This document shows positions 33,230 to 44,640 of a DNA stretch of 64,000 bases, one piece after another. The DNA comes from Limnoperna fortunei (taxonomy: Eukaryota > Mollusca > Bivalvia > Mytilida > Modiolidae). Position 1 is the stretch's first letter. Each line of letters opens with the position of its first letter. The stretch spans positions 67,194,433 through 67,258,432 of the forward strand of contig OX104112.1 in assembly GCA_944474755.1 (NCBI GenBank), written 5' to 3'. The notes under the pieces were generated by a model, which was given only the letters and a program-made list of their open reading frames with translations, had not been told where the DNA came from and did not search any database. Both the position numbers and the translations under genes were made by a program.

Positions 33230-33740
33230 TGTTTTTATGGAACATAAAGTAGTTTATGATCACTTATGCTGATTTCAAATGTTGAACGATTTTAGAATGA
33301 TCTCAGTTTAACCATAAATATATGAATGGAAAATATTTGAACTAATCTCAATAAAACATACACATTACATACATAAGGTGCTACTAACTGTATTATGTCG
33401 CGACAGTTTTGTATAAGAATATCGCTACAAGATGTGTCATGTTGAGTTGTGATGCTGAATGCGTGCAACGGTATATAAAAATATATATCAGGAAGAAATA
33501 ATAAATCTCAAGAATGTATATTTGTACAAAAGATATAAATAATGTAACTAACACCCATATCAGTACAATGAATGGGGTATTATCTTAAATCTTGATAAGA
33601 CCATATATACAATAGTGGTTTCCAAAATGTTTGTCTTGATTTCTAAATTAAACTTAATCATCTTCAAAGTCTCTATATTACTTTTCAGCAGTTTTGTTCC
33701 TTAAAGTTATGTTACAATAAAACATACATTGAGAAAACCT
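33230..33740. repeat. Duplicated block A2 (partner 45120-45690)
   Basis: Shared landmarks: ACACATTACATACAT(A/T)AGGTG, TATAAAAATATATAT.AG.AAGAAATAATAA, TCTCAAGAATGTATATTTGTA and CAATAAAACATACA. The first 70 bp also resemble 29180-29255 on the far side of the retroelement. Confidence 0.75.
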
Positions 33741-33741
33741 T

Positions 33742-34345
33742 TAGCTACAATAATGTAGCTCCTTTTTTAATGGACGGAGCTACAAAGAGGTCCCATTACT
33801 CGTAATGGAGCAAAAACACTCTTGAGATTTATACATATTTTCCGCTATTAAACTGCTATTTTTGTTCAGTTTATATTTTTTCCTTCTCCGCCGTTCAGTT
33901 GACATTTCTACAATGACTAATTAAATAATTTTAACACTTTTTCGTAATCATGGCATTGTTGACAAAATTGAAATTGTGGAGTGTAGAACTGAAGAATCGT
34001 ATCGGTAAAAATTTGATCCCATCTAATGCAATAAAGCCGGAAAAAACTTGATCCGGATGAATATTTTACCAAATCAATTAAGAAATTACGCACTTCCGGA
34101 ATTCAAATTTTGACAACAATGTCATGATTACGAATAAAGTGTAACACTAACGAATTACGTGTTGTAGAAATATCAGTTAAACTTCAAAGACATTAAAAAG
34201 TATGTAGCAATTTAGGGAAACAGTTTAATAGCGTATTATATGCAAAAAACCCCCGGTTGAGAATCACTCCTGGCTTGCTCCATTACGAGTAATGGGACCT
34301 TTTTGTAGCTCCGTCCATAAAAAAGGAGCTACATTATTGTTGCCA
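33742..34345. mobile_element. Mutator-type MITE with about 67-bp TIRs and 10-bp TSD
   Basis: Inverted arms at 33747-33813 and 34275-34340 are almost identical complements (ACAATAATGTAGCTCC outermost, CATTACTCGTAATGGAGCAA innermost). AGAAAACCTT at 33732-33741 and 34346-34355 is an exact 10-bp target-site duplication. Long TIRs with a 9-11 bp TSD are characteristic of Mutator-type elements. No coding capacity. Confidence 0.88.
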
Positions 34346-34355
34346 AGAAAACCTT

Positions 34356-34554
34356 ATGTCACACTTGAAAGATACAACCTGTTTTGGAATGGTGGAACAC
34401 CTTCTTTACAATGATGCTTTGCTTACATTGCAACAAGATGCCTTCATACAACGTGCAACTAATTTGTTACTGTTTGTTAACATAAAAATGAAAATTACTT
34501 TTAATGAATTCATAAATACCATCATAAGAAATCATTTTGTAAACTTTGAAAACG
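34356..34554. other. Short stretch of block A between two MITEs
   Basis: Host-derived sequence between two insertions. An open frame (34356-34676, plus) runs through it into the TTCGAA repeats and is not a gene. Confidence 0.5.
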
Positions 34555-34560
34555 TTTTAC

Positions 34561-35684
34561 TACGAAAGCCCAGAAGGCTCATTCGAGATTCGAGATTCGA
34601 AATTCGAAATTCGAAATTCAATATAGTTATAACCAATCAGATTGCGTGTGACATAATCGTCTACCAATCAGAATAGTTCTTATATATTCGAAATTCGAAA
34701 TTCGAGATTCGATTCGAAATTCGAAATTCGAAAATCGAGATTCGAAATTCGAAATTCAATATAGTTTTAGCCAATCAGATTGCGTGTGACATAATCTCTA
34801 CCAATCAGAATTCCTTGGTTATATCGAAACTACATAAAATTTGGTTGAGTAGTTTTAGGGGAATTAATGCGAAAACCATGATTATTGAGGATTACTGAAA
34901 ATTCCTAAGTTCAAAGAGCCATAACTACCATATAAATTTAGGAATCAACAATTCCTGATAATATGCACTACATATATGGTGTACTAGTTACATACCAAGT
35001 TTCATAAAATTTTGTATAGTACTGAGTAGTTTCAGAGAATTTGTGCTGACAAGATAATTAATGGGTATTTTCAGCACATTTCTAAGTTCAAAGGGCTAAA
35101 ATAAGCCAGTGGCGGATCCAAAATTTCGAAAAGGGGGGCACTGACTGGCCAAGGGGAGGGCCACTTTGGTTATGCTTCAATGATTTCCTATATATCCAAC
35201 CAAATTTGTCCGTCAAAAGGGAGGGCCCCCTCTGGATCCACCCCTGATAGCCCCCCCCCCCCCACCAAAAATTCCGTTGTAAATGTACATGTTTGTTTCT
35301 TGATTTGTAAAATCAAGATGTTATTGTAAACTGAATTCATTTGATAAAATAACAAATAAAGCTTATAAATTTGATTTTTTTAACAAAACCATGTTGAACA
35401 AGTCATTCGTTGACAAATATGTCGACTGTTAAAACACCAAATAAACATAATAGCACGTGGCTACGTTTATATAAGAATTATTCTGATTGGTAGACGATTA
35501 TGTTACACACAATTTGATTGGTTATAACTATATTGAATTTCGAATCTCGAATTTCGAATTTCGAATCTCGAATCTCGAGTTTCGAATCTCGAATCTCGAA
35601 TTTCGAATTTCGAATCTCGAATTTCGAGTTTCGAATCTTGAATCTCGAATTTCGAATATCGAATGAGCCTTCTGGGCTTTCGTA
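34561..35684. mobile_element. Element with TTCGAA-minisatellite inverted ends and 6-bp TSD
   Basis: Outer ends TACGAAAGCCCAGAAGGCTC and its complement GAGCCTTCTGGGCTTTCGTA are perfect inverted repeats, each followed inward by an array of ATTCGARATTCGAA units, then CAATATAGTTATAACCAATCAG and GTGTGACATAATCGTCTACC or their complements. The left end carries two such modules in tandem. TTTTAC flanks both sides (34555-34560, 35685-35690). The interior (34800-35470) is non-coding and includes a C12 run. Confidence 0.88.
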
Positions 35685-35689
35685 TTTTA

Positions 35690-36480
35690 CAGAATAATTG
35701 CTACAATAAACTGAAAACATTTTCTAAATAGGTAATTAAAGTTCTAGTTTAACTAGTGTCATGTTTGCATTTAGCTTGTGTAACTAGTGTTAAATGCATT
35801 AAAATAATGACTGTTTTGAAAAATGTCAAAGTTCTAGTATTGACTGAATAATGCAGCAATTTGTTCATTCGATAGTAGAGTCTTCATCATTAGACGAAAC
35901 ACGTGTTTGTAAAAGTAACGTTATACATGTAACATAATGACATAGGTAAAATATTAAGTAACATTATTCCAAGACAACCATTCTAAAATAAAGTTCTGTA
36001 CTGTTGGTTTGAAGTATTCATACTATTTGATGGACACACTTTCTGCAATCAACAAGTTATGAAGAAAAAGAACAGATCTGCTATATGTGTTGGCACAGAA
36101 CAATGCAAATTCAGTAAACTCTACAACAAACATGATGACTTTAACTTTCCTGTTCATTGACAGAAAAATACCATTTTCATATGTATTGCTAGATCTTTTG
36201 ATCTATTTTTTGAGATTATGTAATAGTTCTATGGCCGTCACCATGACTTTATTAATCATTATGGAAAATCTCCCAAATACGATTGGATATTTTCGCTGAA
36301 TCATAGGTAATCTTCTTTTACTAGATGTGATTTTTCCTGAACATGACAATAAGAAACTCTAGTAGTGTCTAATAAGATGAATGCACTGCTTAATCGTCAG
36401 GAGCACCTGGTTACACCTATGGTTTTATAAGTTTCTGGTTACTTACTTAAAAACTCTTGAGTTTTTGTTTATGCTACGTT
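35690..36480. repeat. Duplicated block A3 (partner 50960-51870)
   Basis: Shared landmarks: ATAAACTGAAAAC, TGACTGTTTTGAAA or similar, GAGATTATGT.ATAGTTCTATGGC.GTCACCATGAC, ATGGAAAATC and TCCTG(A/G)ACATGA. The partner lies in the intron between the DHHC exon and the next exon of the ZDHHC23-like gene, but no exon copy was found here. Confidence 0.8.
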
Positions 36481-36529
36481 GCCATAAGTAAAACAATGGA
36501 CATCTCTAGTTACGCAGCGTTTGCTTGCC

Positions 36530-36583
36530 ATTCTAAAACACCTGATATCACCCAATCTTCAAAGGCGTTCGTGTTGGGTCCGC
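36530..36583 (-). pseudogene. Decayed copy of the BHMT-like orphan exon
   Basis: Aligns base for base with 16732-16784 but reads TTTCTG instead of TTTCAG at the acceptor, carries an in-frame TGA and has lost the donor. It therefore cannot be spliced as the other copy could. Confidence 0.45.
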
Positions 36584-37899
36584 AGAAATAACGCAAACAA
36601 CTAAGTGCACCAACATCACGAAGTATACACGAAATCATCTCACACTGCACAGCATACATACAATTTTGTCGAAGTTAAGTTTATATTTATATTTATTCTA
36701 TAATAATATTGTATAATTTAAACGTTTAGATCAGTCGAAACTTGTCTTATGATTAAACTGTAAAACTTACTACTTCTAAATAATAAACAGTTCGAAGATT
36801 AAGCCTGTCTTTAAAAGAAAGACTTTATTTTTTCGTTTTTCGTCTTTGTTTTCATTGATTTTCTATTGTTGAATCTTCCAGTCAGAATGACCTTTTCATA
36901 TGAAGTTCGGTTCATCTTATGTTATGATACACGTACTGTCACTTTTATGTTCAAAATTTAATTTGTCTTACTTGTGAATTTAACAAGATCATGGCGACAC
37001 AATAAGCGGGCTAAATAATAAGCAACAATTAAAATTTGATGTGTGTAAAATATATATATATGTGTGTAAAAATATATATGTGTAACAAATATCCATAAAA
37101 ACAATGTCGTTTTCATCACAGGACTTTCCGTCGCGTGTTGTATGCAATCGGTATGCAGTTCATATTTCCCTTGTCCGTATAGAGACCGTCTCATATCAAC
37201 AAAATAAAGAAAGACACCTTGAGTGTTGCTGATAAGGTCCAAAGGTACTTCTGGTTTCCAGTTTGAAGTCAGTTTGGAGGTTTGTGATTAGCATTTTGGG
37301 GTACAATTAGCTGTAGTTTACAATTAACAGTGCTTCTAAAAATGTCCGTACTTTTAAGGTATGTTTATTTCTAATGGTGCTTCTTTGATGGAATATGATT
37401 TAAGGACTCTTTAACAATATTTGGTTTCTAAATTATCTCTTTCTGAATGTCAGTGTTGAACTTTTTATTCGCATGCATCCATGAATTCGGTAAAATACCC
37501 CGGGATTCGTGTGAACATAATATATATGTGACATATTTACCATTACCAATGGGACTGTTGTAAATGTTTCTGGATGTTCAAGAAGCGTTATTTGTTCTCT
37601 GTTACTGTACTGAACTAACAATAGAATAAATGTACTAACACGCTTTGAAGTGTGTGGTGCATTATATCTTGTAATCGTACGACCGAGTCAGTGTTGTGGG
37701 TTAGTTTTAGTTTTTCCTTTATTTGATTTTAACAGAAAAGTTATCTTTAAAATAAGCGTTTGATTTGCATAGCTACCAAATTTAGAATATATTATAATGA
37801 CACAACTCTTTTTTAATAAATCGAATATTTTTTGTGACATAACTTTTATTATGTTTATACGAAGTTTTCTTGTTTATAGAATTTATGTTTGTTTGTTTC

Positions 37900-38170
37900 A
37901 GGTTTTACGCCACTTTCACCAATATTCAGCTATATTACATTGCCTAGTTTTTCATCCAGGAAGTAACCTAGAGTACTTGGTAAAACTCTTGTCCTTTGCA
38001 AGGACAAATGGCAATCCTTGTCCATTAACGTCATCTTCCATACTCGGAGGTTCCAAGTCCACCATTGCGCAATGATTATGATGGAGCGATCATGGACCCA
38101 GAACTCCTGACTAGATGATTAAGGTTGGAGTTGACGATACCCTGACCGCAGTGATACTCTATAAAGTTGT
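37900..38170 (-). repeat. Reverse-oriented SINE-related repeat in block A4
   Basis: Counterpart of 17460-17740: GGTTTTACGCCACTTTCACC, then CAGGAAGTAACCTAGAGTA and a shared right half. Older than the duplication. Confidence 0.6.
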
Positions 38171-38560
38171 TGACATGAAAGTGATCAAAAGTCTAATTAC
38201 CTTATAAACTCGGCTACTAAGGAATTCAACAATAAAGAATGACATTTCAACAAATAATTTCACATCAAGCAATGAGTCTCTTCTGCCTCCTGAAATCAAG
38301 TATTAATAAGAACATGTACATATCGCAATTTAAGCTGGAGTCAAGTATTTTCCTTACTTATTTTTTTAGTAAAGATGCAGTTAAACAATTAAATCAAAAG
38401 CTGAAAAGAAATAATAATTATTAGTATACAAAACTATACATACAACGCAACAGTCTTATGTTTAATTATTTATAAGTACTACAAGAACATTTACAAAACT
38501 ATAAAGCACTTATGAGTATAAATATGTCTGTTATATATTTCATACCAAAATAACCAAGAT

Positions 38561-39540
38561 TGTACTAAAAATAAATTATTTGACTGACATCAGGTATCTC
38601 ACTTACACTAAAAGATATACTATTGAAAAAAAATCTTTTTTGTAATTTATTTTAACCCCTAACCCATTTTCCAATTATCCATGTTAAATGTAATAACTGA
38701 GGTGCTCGAAAATTAATCCCTCTAATGTTATAGTCAAATTAATAGTATATTTACAGCCTTGCAAACAGTAACATAATGTGGAGATAAACGATGGACAAAC
38801 ATCACAGTTCAATAATCATTACAGACAGATCAACAACCACTAAAAAATTATGACAATGTACTAAACTAAAAGAGAATAAACTACAGGCTTTGTAATGGAA
38901 TAAAGCTAATGAGGACTTCAAATATTTTAACGTGGTTATTCTGCTGTTTCTATATATATTTGAATTTTTCTGCATTTAAAAATAAATTACAATTATGCTT
39001 ATATCAGAAGCTGACGAAACAAATTAAAACACAATTTTCTCTTCATTACATTCATAATATTTGAGATATTACAAGATAACATTACTATGCAAGGAAAGAC
39101 TTTCGAACAGTAAAGGTAAAGTAATGGTATTTTTGCTACAAAAAAATTATCACTACCAGTGTGCTTAATGATATAAAGTATACACACACTGTCTGCACAG
39201 GAGTTATCCAAACATGAAAACTCTATTAACTGTAGCAAAATATTGATGTCAATAAAATACCTAGTTAATTTCAACAACATTGTATTCATCATTAACATTG
39301 TTCCAGTGATTTTTCCCCAACTTCTCAGGTGAAATTGTGGGAGATTCAATAAATATTAAAGAAGTGTACCATATTTAACTATGTACTTTACAAGTATCAT
39401 AAGGTATAGACTTTCCAGTTCTTTTTTCCACTTAAATTTTAACTATTATAACCTTTATTAGAGTTAGAAAATTATTCTCACGGTACTACCAAGATCTTAT
39501 CGTTATTTACTAGAAAAGAAAATACAATGCCTTCCAAAAC
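38561..39540. other. No recognised feature
   Basis: AT-rich sequence. A 116-codon open stretch on the minus strand (38999-39349) is Cys/Leu-rich but shows no motif, no splice sites and no homology that I recognise. Confidence 0.4.
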
Positions 39541-39544
39541 AAAA

Positions 39545-41030
39545 TAAAACTAGAGGCTCCAGGAGCCTGTATCGCTCACCTGAACCTGAAACCAAACAAC
39601 CCTTTTTTATCCAGCTTTTCTTTGCTATGAGGAATTGCCCAACACTTCTGCAAAAATCATTAATTTTGACCTTTTAAGGGAAATAACTCCTATAAGGAGG
39701 AGCTTTTGATGCTTAGAGGGAGAAGGAAGGTTCACTTCAAATTTGCTGTACCTGTTATACTTTTTTAACTATCAGTCGAAAACTCTCTCGACTCCCCCCC
39801 CCCCCCCACCCCTTTTTCATTTTTTCTATTTTAAGCCAATGTAGCTATGTAGGTAGTCAGGTGTCATGATTTGCACAATTTTGGTAGAGGACGTCCTAAA
39901 GATGATGTGTGCAATGTTTCAAAGCAGTCCTTTCATTGGTTAAAGAGGAGAAGATTTTTTTTAATAAAGTAAAATTGATTTAAAAAATGTTCAAGGAGAA
40001 TAATTCCTTAACGGTTCATCAGACAATCTTGGACCCTAAGTCATTTTTGTAGCCCTCATAGAGCAGAACAATTAAGCAATGCTAACTTTTTCTCTAGTTC
40101 TAATAATTTTCAAGATTTTGAGGCAAAAATGTCAAAAATAATAAATTTCGACAATTAAAGGGCAATAACTCCTATAAGGAGTCATGATACAACTTCAACC
40201 CAATGGAGTGTTTCGTAGAGCTTTTGATGCAGATGAAGGCATGTCTCTTTGGTTTTCCTGTATCTGTTACACTTTTTTAAATATAAGCCAAAAACTGTAT
40301 TTTACCATGTCCTATTTTTAGCCATGGTGGCCATGTTGGTTAATCTGCAGCCATGGTTGGTGCAAACTTGGTTGAGGACATTTGACAGATGATGTGTAAT
40401 AAGTTTCAAAGCAGTACTTTCAGTTGTTTCAGAGGAGATTTTAAAAAATCAATTAAAACCGATTAAAAAAAACAGTTCAAGGGGAATAACTCTTAAACGG
40501 TTAATCAGACAATCTTGACCTTTGAGTCATTTTTGTAGCCCTCATACAGCAGAACAATTGAGCAATGCTAACTTTTTCTCTAGTTCTAATAATTTTCAAG
40601 ATTTTTTGAGGCAAAAATGGCAAAAATCATCAATTTTGACCATTAAAGGGCAACAACTCCTACAAGGAGTCATCATACAACTTTGACCCAATAGAGTGTT
40701 TTGTAGAGCTTTAGATGCTTAAGAAGGAAGGTCTCTTCGGTTTTCCTGCATCTGTTATACTTTTTGAACTTTAGGCAAAAAACTGTATTTTGACCCCCCT
40801 GTTCTATTTTTAGCCATGGCGGCCATGTTGGTTGGTCTGAGGCCATGATTTGTGCAAACTTGGTAGAGGACATTTTATTGATGATGTGTACAAAGTTTCA
40901 AAGCAATCCCTTCTGTGGTTTTGGAGGAGAAGATTTTTGAAGAAAAGTTAACAACGACGACGGACGACGACGACGGACGCCAAGTGATGGCAATAGCTCA
41001 CGTGACCCTTTGGGTCAGGTGAGCTAATAA
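39545..41030. mobile_element. Non-autonomous element with AGGTGAGC ends and tandem 480-bp units
   Basis: The left end (GAGGCTCCAGGAGCCTGTATCGCTCACCTGA) and the right end (GGGTCAGGTGAGCTAATA) share GCTCACCTGA / TCAGGTGAGC in inverted order. The body holds about three imperfect units of roughly 480 bp, each with GGGCAATAACTCC(T/A)ATAAGGAGTCAT, a polypyrimidine stretch and ATGGCGGCCATGTTGG-like words. Before the right end is a GACGACGG repeat. This type is abundant in bivalves. No ORF of note. Confidence 0.75.
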
Positions 41031-41182
41031 AAAGTCCTTAAAATGATAATGAGGACATGCTGAAGGTAACGCCATTTCAGTAGATTTGAACATTAAACAT
41101 TTTATAAATTTATATACAACAGTCTAATGATTATCAAGCAGGTAAACATTCTAATAGTAAATATTAATAAAGGGTAACAAGA

Positions 41183-42200
41183 CCAGAGGCTCTCATGAGC
41201 CTGTATCGCTCCTCTGCCTTTTTTATGAGACATGACTTTTCTTGCAAATTTTGAGTTTATGCAAAGATGCTGTTTCAACGTATGTTGCCATGTTGAATCT
41301 CCAATTGGCAGCAATAACGCAAAAGTGAAAGAGAACTATCTTAGCTTCAATTCTGTGTGACTTGATTTTAATTTGTGAGCAGAAGCTGTTATGTTTTTCG
41401 CATACAGTCGTATGTTAAGGTATGTTCCATAGTGGTGGCATTTGAATAGGCCCCAAAAACTTAACCTTAATGGAGGACCAATCAATCACAATAATAGTCC
41501 TGTTGAATTTCCTAAAGGCTCAAAAGAAACAAGACCCATTTCTGCATAGTTTGGTTTAAATGTGTGGAATAGTTTTAGAGAAAAAAACCGCTTGCATGTT
41601 TTCCCATAGGTTCATATGGTTATCGATGTTTCAAGGCATGGTCATCTTTGATTTTGAACAAAAATTCCTTCTGCCAAGCGTGTTGTAATGAATCAGTTTT
41701 GAAATTTCAGCAAACAAGAATGCTCAAGCTAAAAAACTCAAAATAATAAGATAACTATCCCTTCGTCATTTGTGCAAAATTTGGTTAAACTGTGAGAAAC
41801 AGTTTTGATGAAAAGCTGTTTTAAAGTTTTTCCCATCGGTTCCTATGTTAAGCTCTGTTCCCCAGTAGCAGACATCTTGGATTCTGGTTCAGCACAAAAA
41901 CGCATACTGTGTAGAGGACAATCTAAAGTGCATTTCTGCAATATATCAAATCAATCTGCCAAGCGTTTTGTGAAAAGATTTTTAAATTTTCAGCCAATCA
42001 GAACACATTTATGACCCTGGCACTCATGTTGAATAATTAATCAGCACCAAACAGTCAAATTTTGTCAGCAATCCCCCCCCCCCCCAAAAAAAAAAAAATA
42101 CTTGCCAAGTTTGCTTTTTATTGGCCAAGTGGTTAAATGTAAAACGTTTACTGTCTATGCCACCACAGATGTACGCCAAGTGATGGGAATAGCTCACAAC
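41183..42200. mobile_element. Second, decayed element with GAGGCTCTCATGAGCCTG left end
   Basis: Begins AGAGGCTCTCATGAGCCTGT, like the preceding element, and ends with ACGCCAAGTGATGGGAATAGC. Its body matches the dispersed repeat at 18560-19390. A C14/A13 tract lies near 42071-42098. Confidence 0.6.
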
Positions 42201-42218
42201 AGCTAAAAACTAAGCCAA

Positions 42219-43181
42219 CAAGTGTGGACACAGAAAAACGTCTCGCCTGCATTCCGCATCAGTAACGAAAATAAATTTCGTCATAAGCATTACGTAAATA
42301 GCATTAAATATCAGCAGCGGCCTGTATACAAAATATTGTCACCATACCCTGCATAGTTACAGAGGAACCATCGTAACCCAAAAACTTTAACGTAGTCGCT
42401 GGACCGTGAAATTGAGGTCAAGGTCAGGTGACACCTATCAGACAGTCATGTACTAGTCATCAGCAACCTATACACCAAATATTGTCATCCTACCATGCGT
42501 AGTTACAGAGGAACTGTCGTAACCCAAAAACTTTAACGTAGTCGCTGGACCGTGAAATTGAGGTTAAGGTCAGGTGACACCTACCAGACAGTCATGTACT
42601 AGTCATCAGCAACCTATACACCAAATATTGTCATCCGACCATGCGTAGTTACAGAGGAACTGTCGTAACCCAAAAACTTTAACGTAGTCGCTGGACCGTG
42701 AAACTGAGGTCAAGGTCAGGTGACACCTACCAGACAGTCATGTACTAGTCATCAGCAACCTATACACCAAATATTGTCATCCTATCATGCGTAGTTACAG
42801 AGGAACTGTCGTAACCCAAAAACTTTAACGTAGTCGCTGGACCGTGAAATTGAGGTCAAGGTCAGGTGACACCTACCAGAAAGTCATGTACTAGTCATCA
42901 GCAACCTATACACCAAATATTGTCATCCTACCTTGCGTAGTTACAGAGGAACTGTCGTAACCCAAAAACTTTAACGTAGTCGCTGGACCGTGAAATTGAG
43001 GTCAAGGTCAGGTGACAGGTGACTGACTGGCAAGTACTCATCATAAGCTACCTCTGGACCAAATTTGATGGACCTAGGGCTTGGGCTTACAAAGATATGA
43101 AGCAAGATGTCAAGTGTTTACGCCGCCGCCGGATTCCCATACATATGTCTCGCCTCCAGCGACTTTCGTCGCAGGCGAGAC
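42219..43181. mobile_element. Satellite-bearing element, copy 1 (Helentron/pearl-like)
   Basis: Starts CAAGTGTGGACACAG...GTCTCGCCTGC and ends with a hairpin (43147-43181) whose right arm GTCGCAGGCGAGAC mirrors the subterminal GTCTCGCCTGC. Inside are about 4.5 tandem copies of a 146-bp unit (the word CAGCAACCTA starts at 42461, 42607, 42753 and 42899), then a unique tail with GGACCTAGGGCTT and a GCC-repeat. The plan (non-coding, internal satellite, 3' hairpin) fits bivalve pearl or Helentron-derived non-autonomous elements. That class is an inference. Confidence 0.8.
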
Positions 43182-44640
43182 AAAAACCAAAAATCTAATA
43201 TTAAAGAACATGCAATACAGGGTCAAGCTTCTTAACATAGCATTACAATGCGACAATAAAAATTGTATGCTCCAACTGATTTATTAGTCTGCAACCAATT
43301 CGTGCCAATGTGATTATTTCATTTGGATTAACGACCATTTTCCTGTTAATTTTTACATCTAGAATACAACTTTGACAATTTTCAATAATTTGGCAACTCT
43401 TGTGTGTTCCATGGTAAGAACGACTTATTTTCCAGGACTAATTGGTACGAGTTTTATATACTCAAACCTAAAAAGTTAAATTGAAATCAAATAAGTTACA
43501 CTGTACAAGAAAACAATGAATTATAATAACAATAGAATCATCTTTTCATCCATGATTTACAAAGATATACATGTCTATGTCAAACCTAAAAACCAAGTTT
43601 TCTAAAATAAAATCTTTCTAAAAATAGCTGAAATATTTATCACTTGATGTTTAACATCAACTTACCAATCAACCACTGTACAAAAATGCTACGTTTTACT
43701 CTTTGCTTGTACACAGTTTTACACCCCTTTCAGCAATTTTTGATTATCAGTATGAATCCTTAAGCTTGAGCAGATAAAAACAGTGTGAATTATACTGTCA
43801 ATGTATATTCGACATAAAGCCATGAAGACTGTTCAAGCCAGTTCTACTCACAACACCAGAAATTGTAACTACATGAGTAATAATATACTATAAAAATAAA
43901 TATATAACATTCCTGGAAATCCAAGAACTCCACAAATAATTTTAACTATTATGAGTTAAAATCACTGCAATGACAATGTTAAGAAATTTTTTTTTCAAAA
44001 CAAATACAAACGATGGTCAAAACTGGTAGAGGTAGAAAGGGGTTATTAAAAACATAAAATATTATTGTCCAAGAAAACTTCAATACATAAAAAAAAATAT
44101 ATTTATACAAAAAGGGGTCACTGATTTCAAAACGAGAAATGAAATGTGTCCTAAAAATTAACAGTGATAACTACTTAAAAATGATCAGATTTATCTTCAC
44201 AAGTTTTTTAAAAGTCAAACAGAAATAATTATTATAAAGAACAAATCTGTTTTTGAAATGTTTTAATTAACACATCTCTTTCAATTTTCTCTACAACTAA
44301 GTTCAAAAACAAAAATTTCAATAATTATGTCTTATACCTAGTTAACCCCACCAATTCTTTTGAAATGCCTGTACCAATTCGGGAAATTGCTATATTTTTG
44401 GTTGTTGGTTCTAAAGTTTTCCAATTTCTTGGTGATTTGTGGATTGTCTCTTTTGACAGTTTCCTTGGTGTTTGTTATTTTGTTATTATCTTCATTTCTT
44501 ATAAAACCCATTTTTAAATAAATAAAAAACAATCTACAAACAATGTCTTTATCATGCAAGGAGTATGAACTTGACAAAAGAGTGCAGACACCCGAGCTAC
44601 CTAAACAAGAAAAAAGTGTTCACACAGGAGAATATTGCCC
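43182..44640. other. No recognised feature
   Basis: AT-rich. A 79-codon minus-strand open stretch (44338-44577) is Lys/Asn-rich and likely chance. Confidence 0.45.

Larger units (their letters stand above)
36510..38560. repeat. Duplicated block A4 (partner 16690-18500)
   Basis: Colinear with the block downstream of the peroxidase (see 16690-18500). It also contains a TA/TGTG-rich microsatellite near 37049-37082. No intact gene was seen; open stretches of 60-95 codons are unsupported. Confidence 0.8.

Noticed and set aside
34356..34676. 106-codon plus-strand open frame
   Set aside because: Runs from unrelated flank into the TTCGAA array of the neighbouring element; no homology or splice context.
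35478..35720. 80-codon minus-strand frame of RNSKFEIRDSK-like repeats
   Set aside because: Direct translation of the TTCGAA minisatellite.
38999..39349. 116-codon minus-strand open frame
   Set aside because: Composition is that of random AT-rich DNA; no splice sites or recognisable domain.
42400..43020. Regular direct repeats resembling a CRISPR array
   Set aside because: The repeat unit is a 146-bp head-to-tail satellite without variable spacers, in a eukaryotic transposon.
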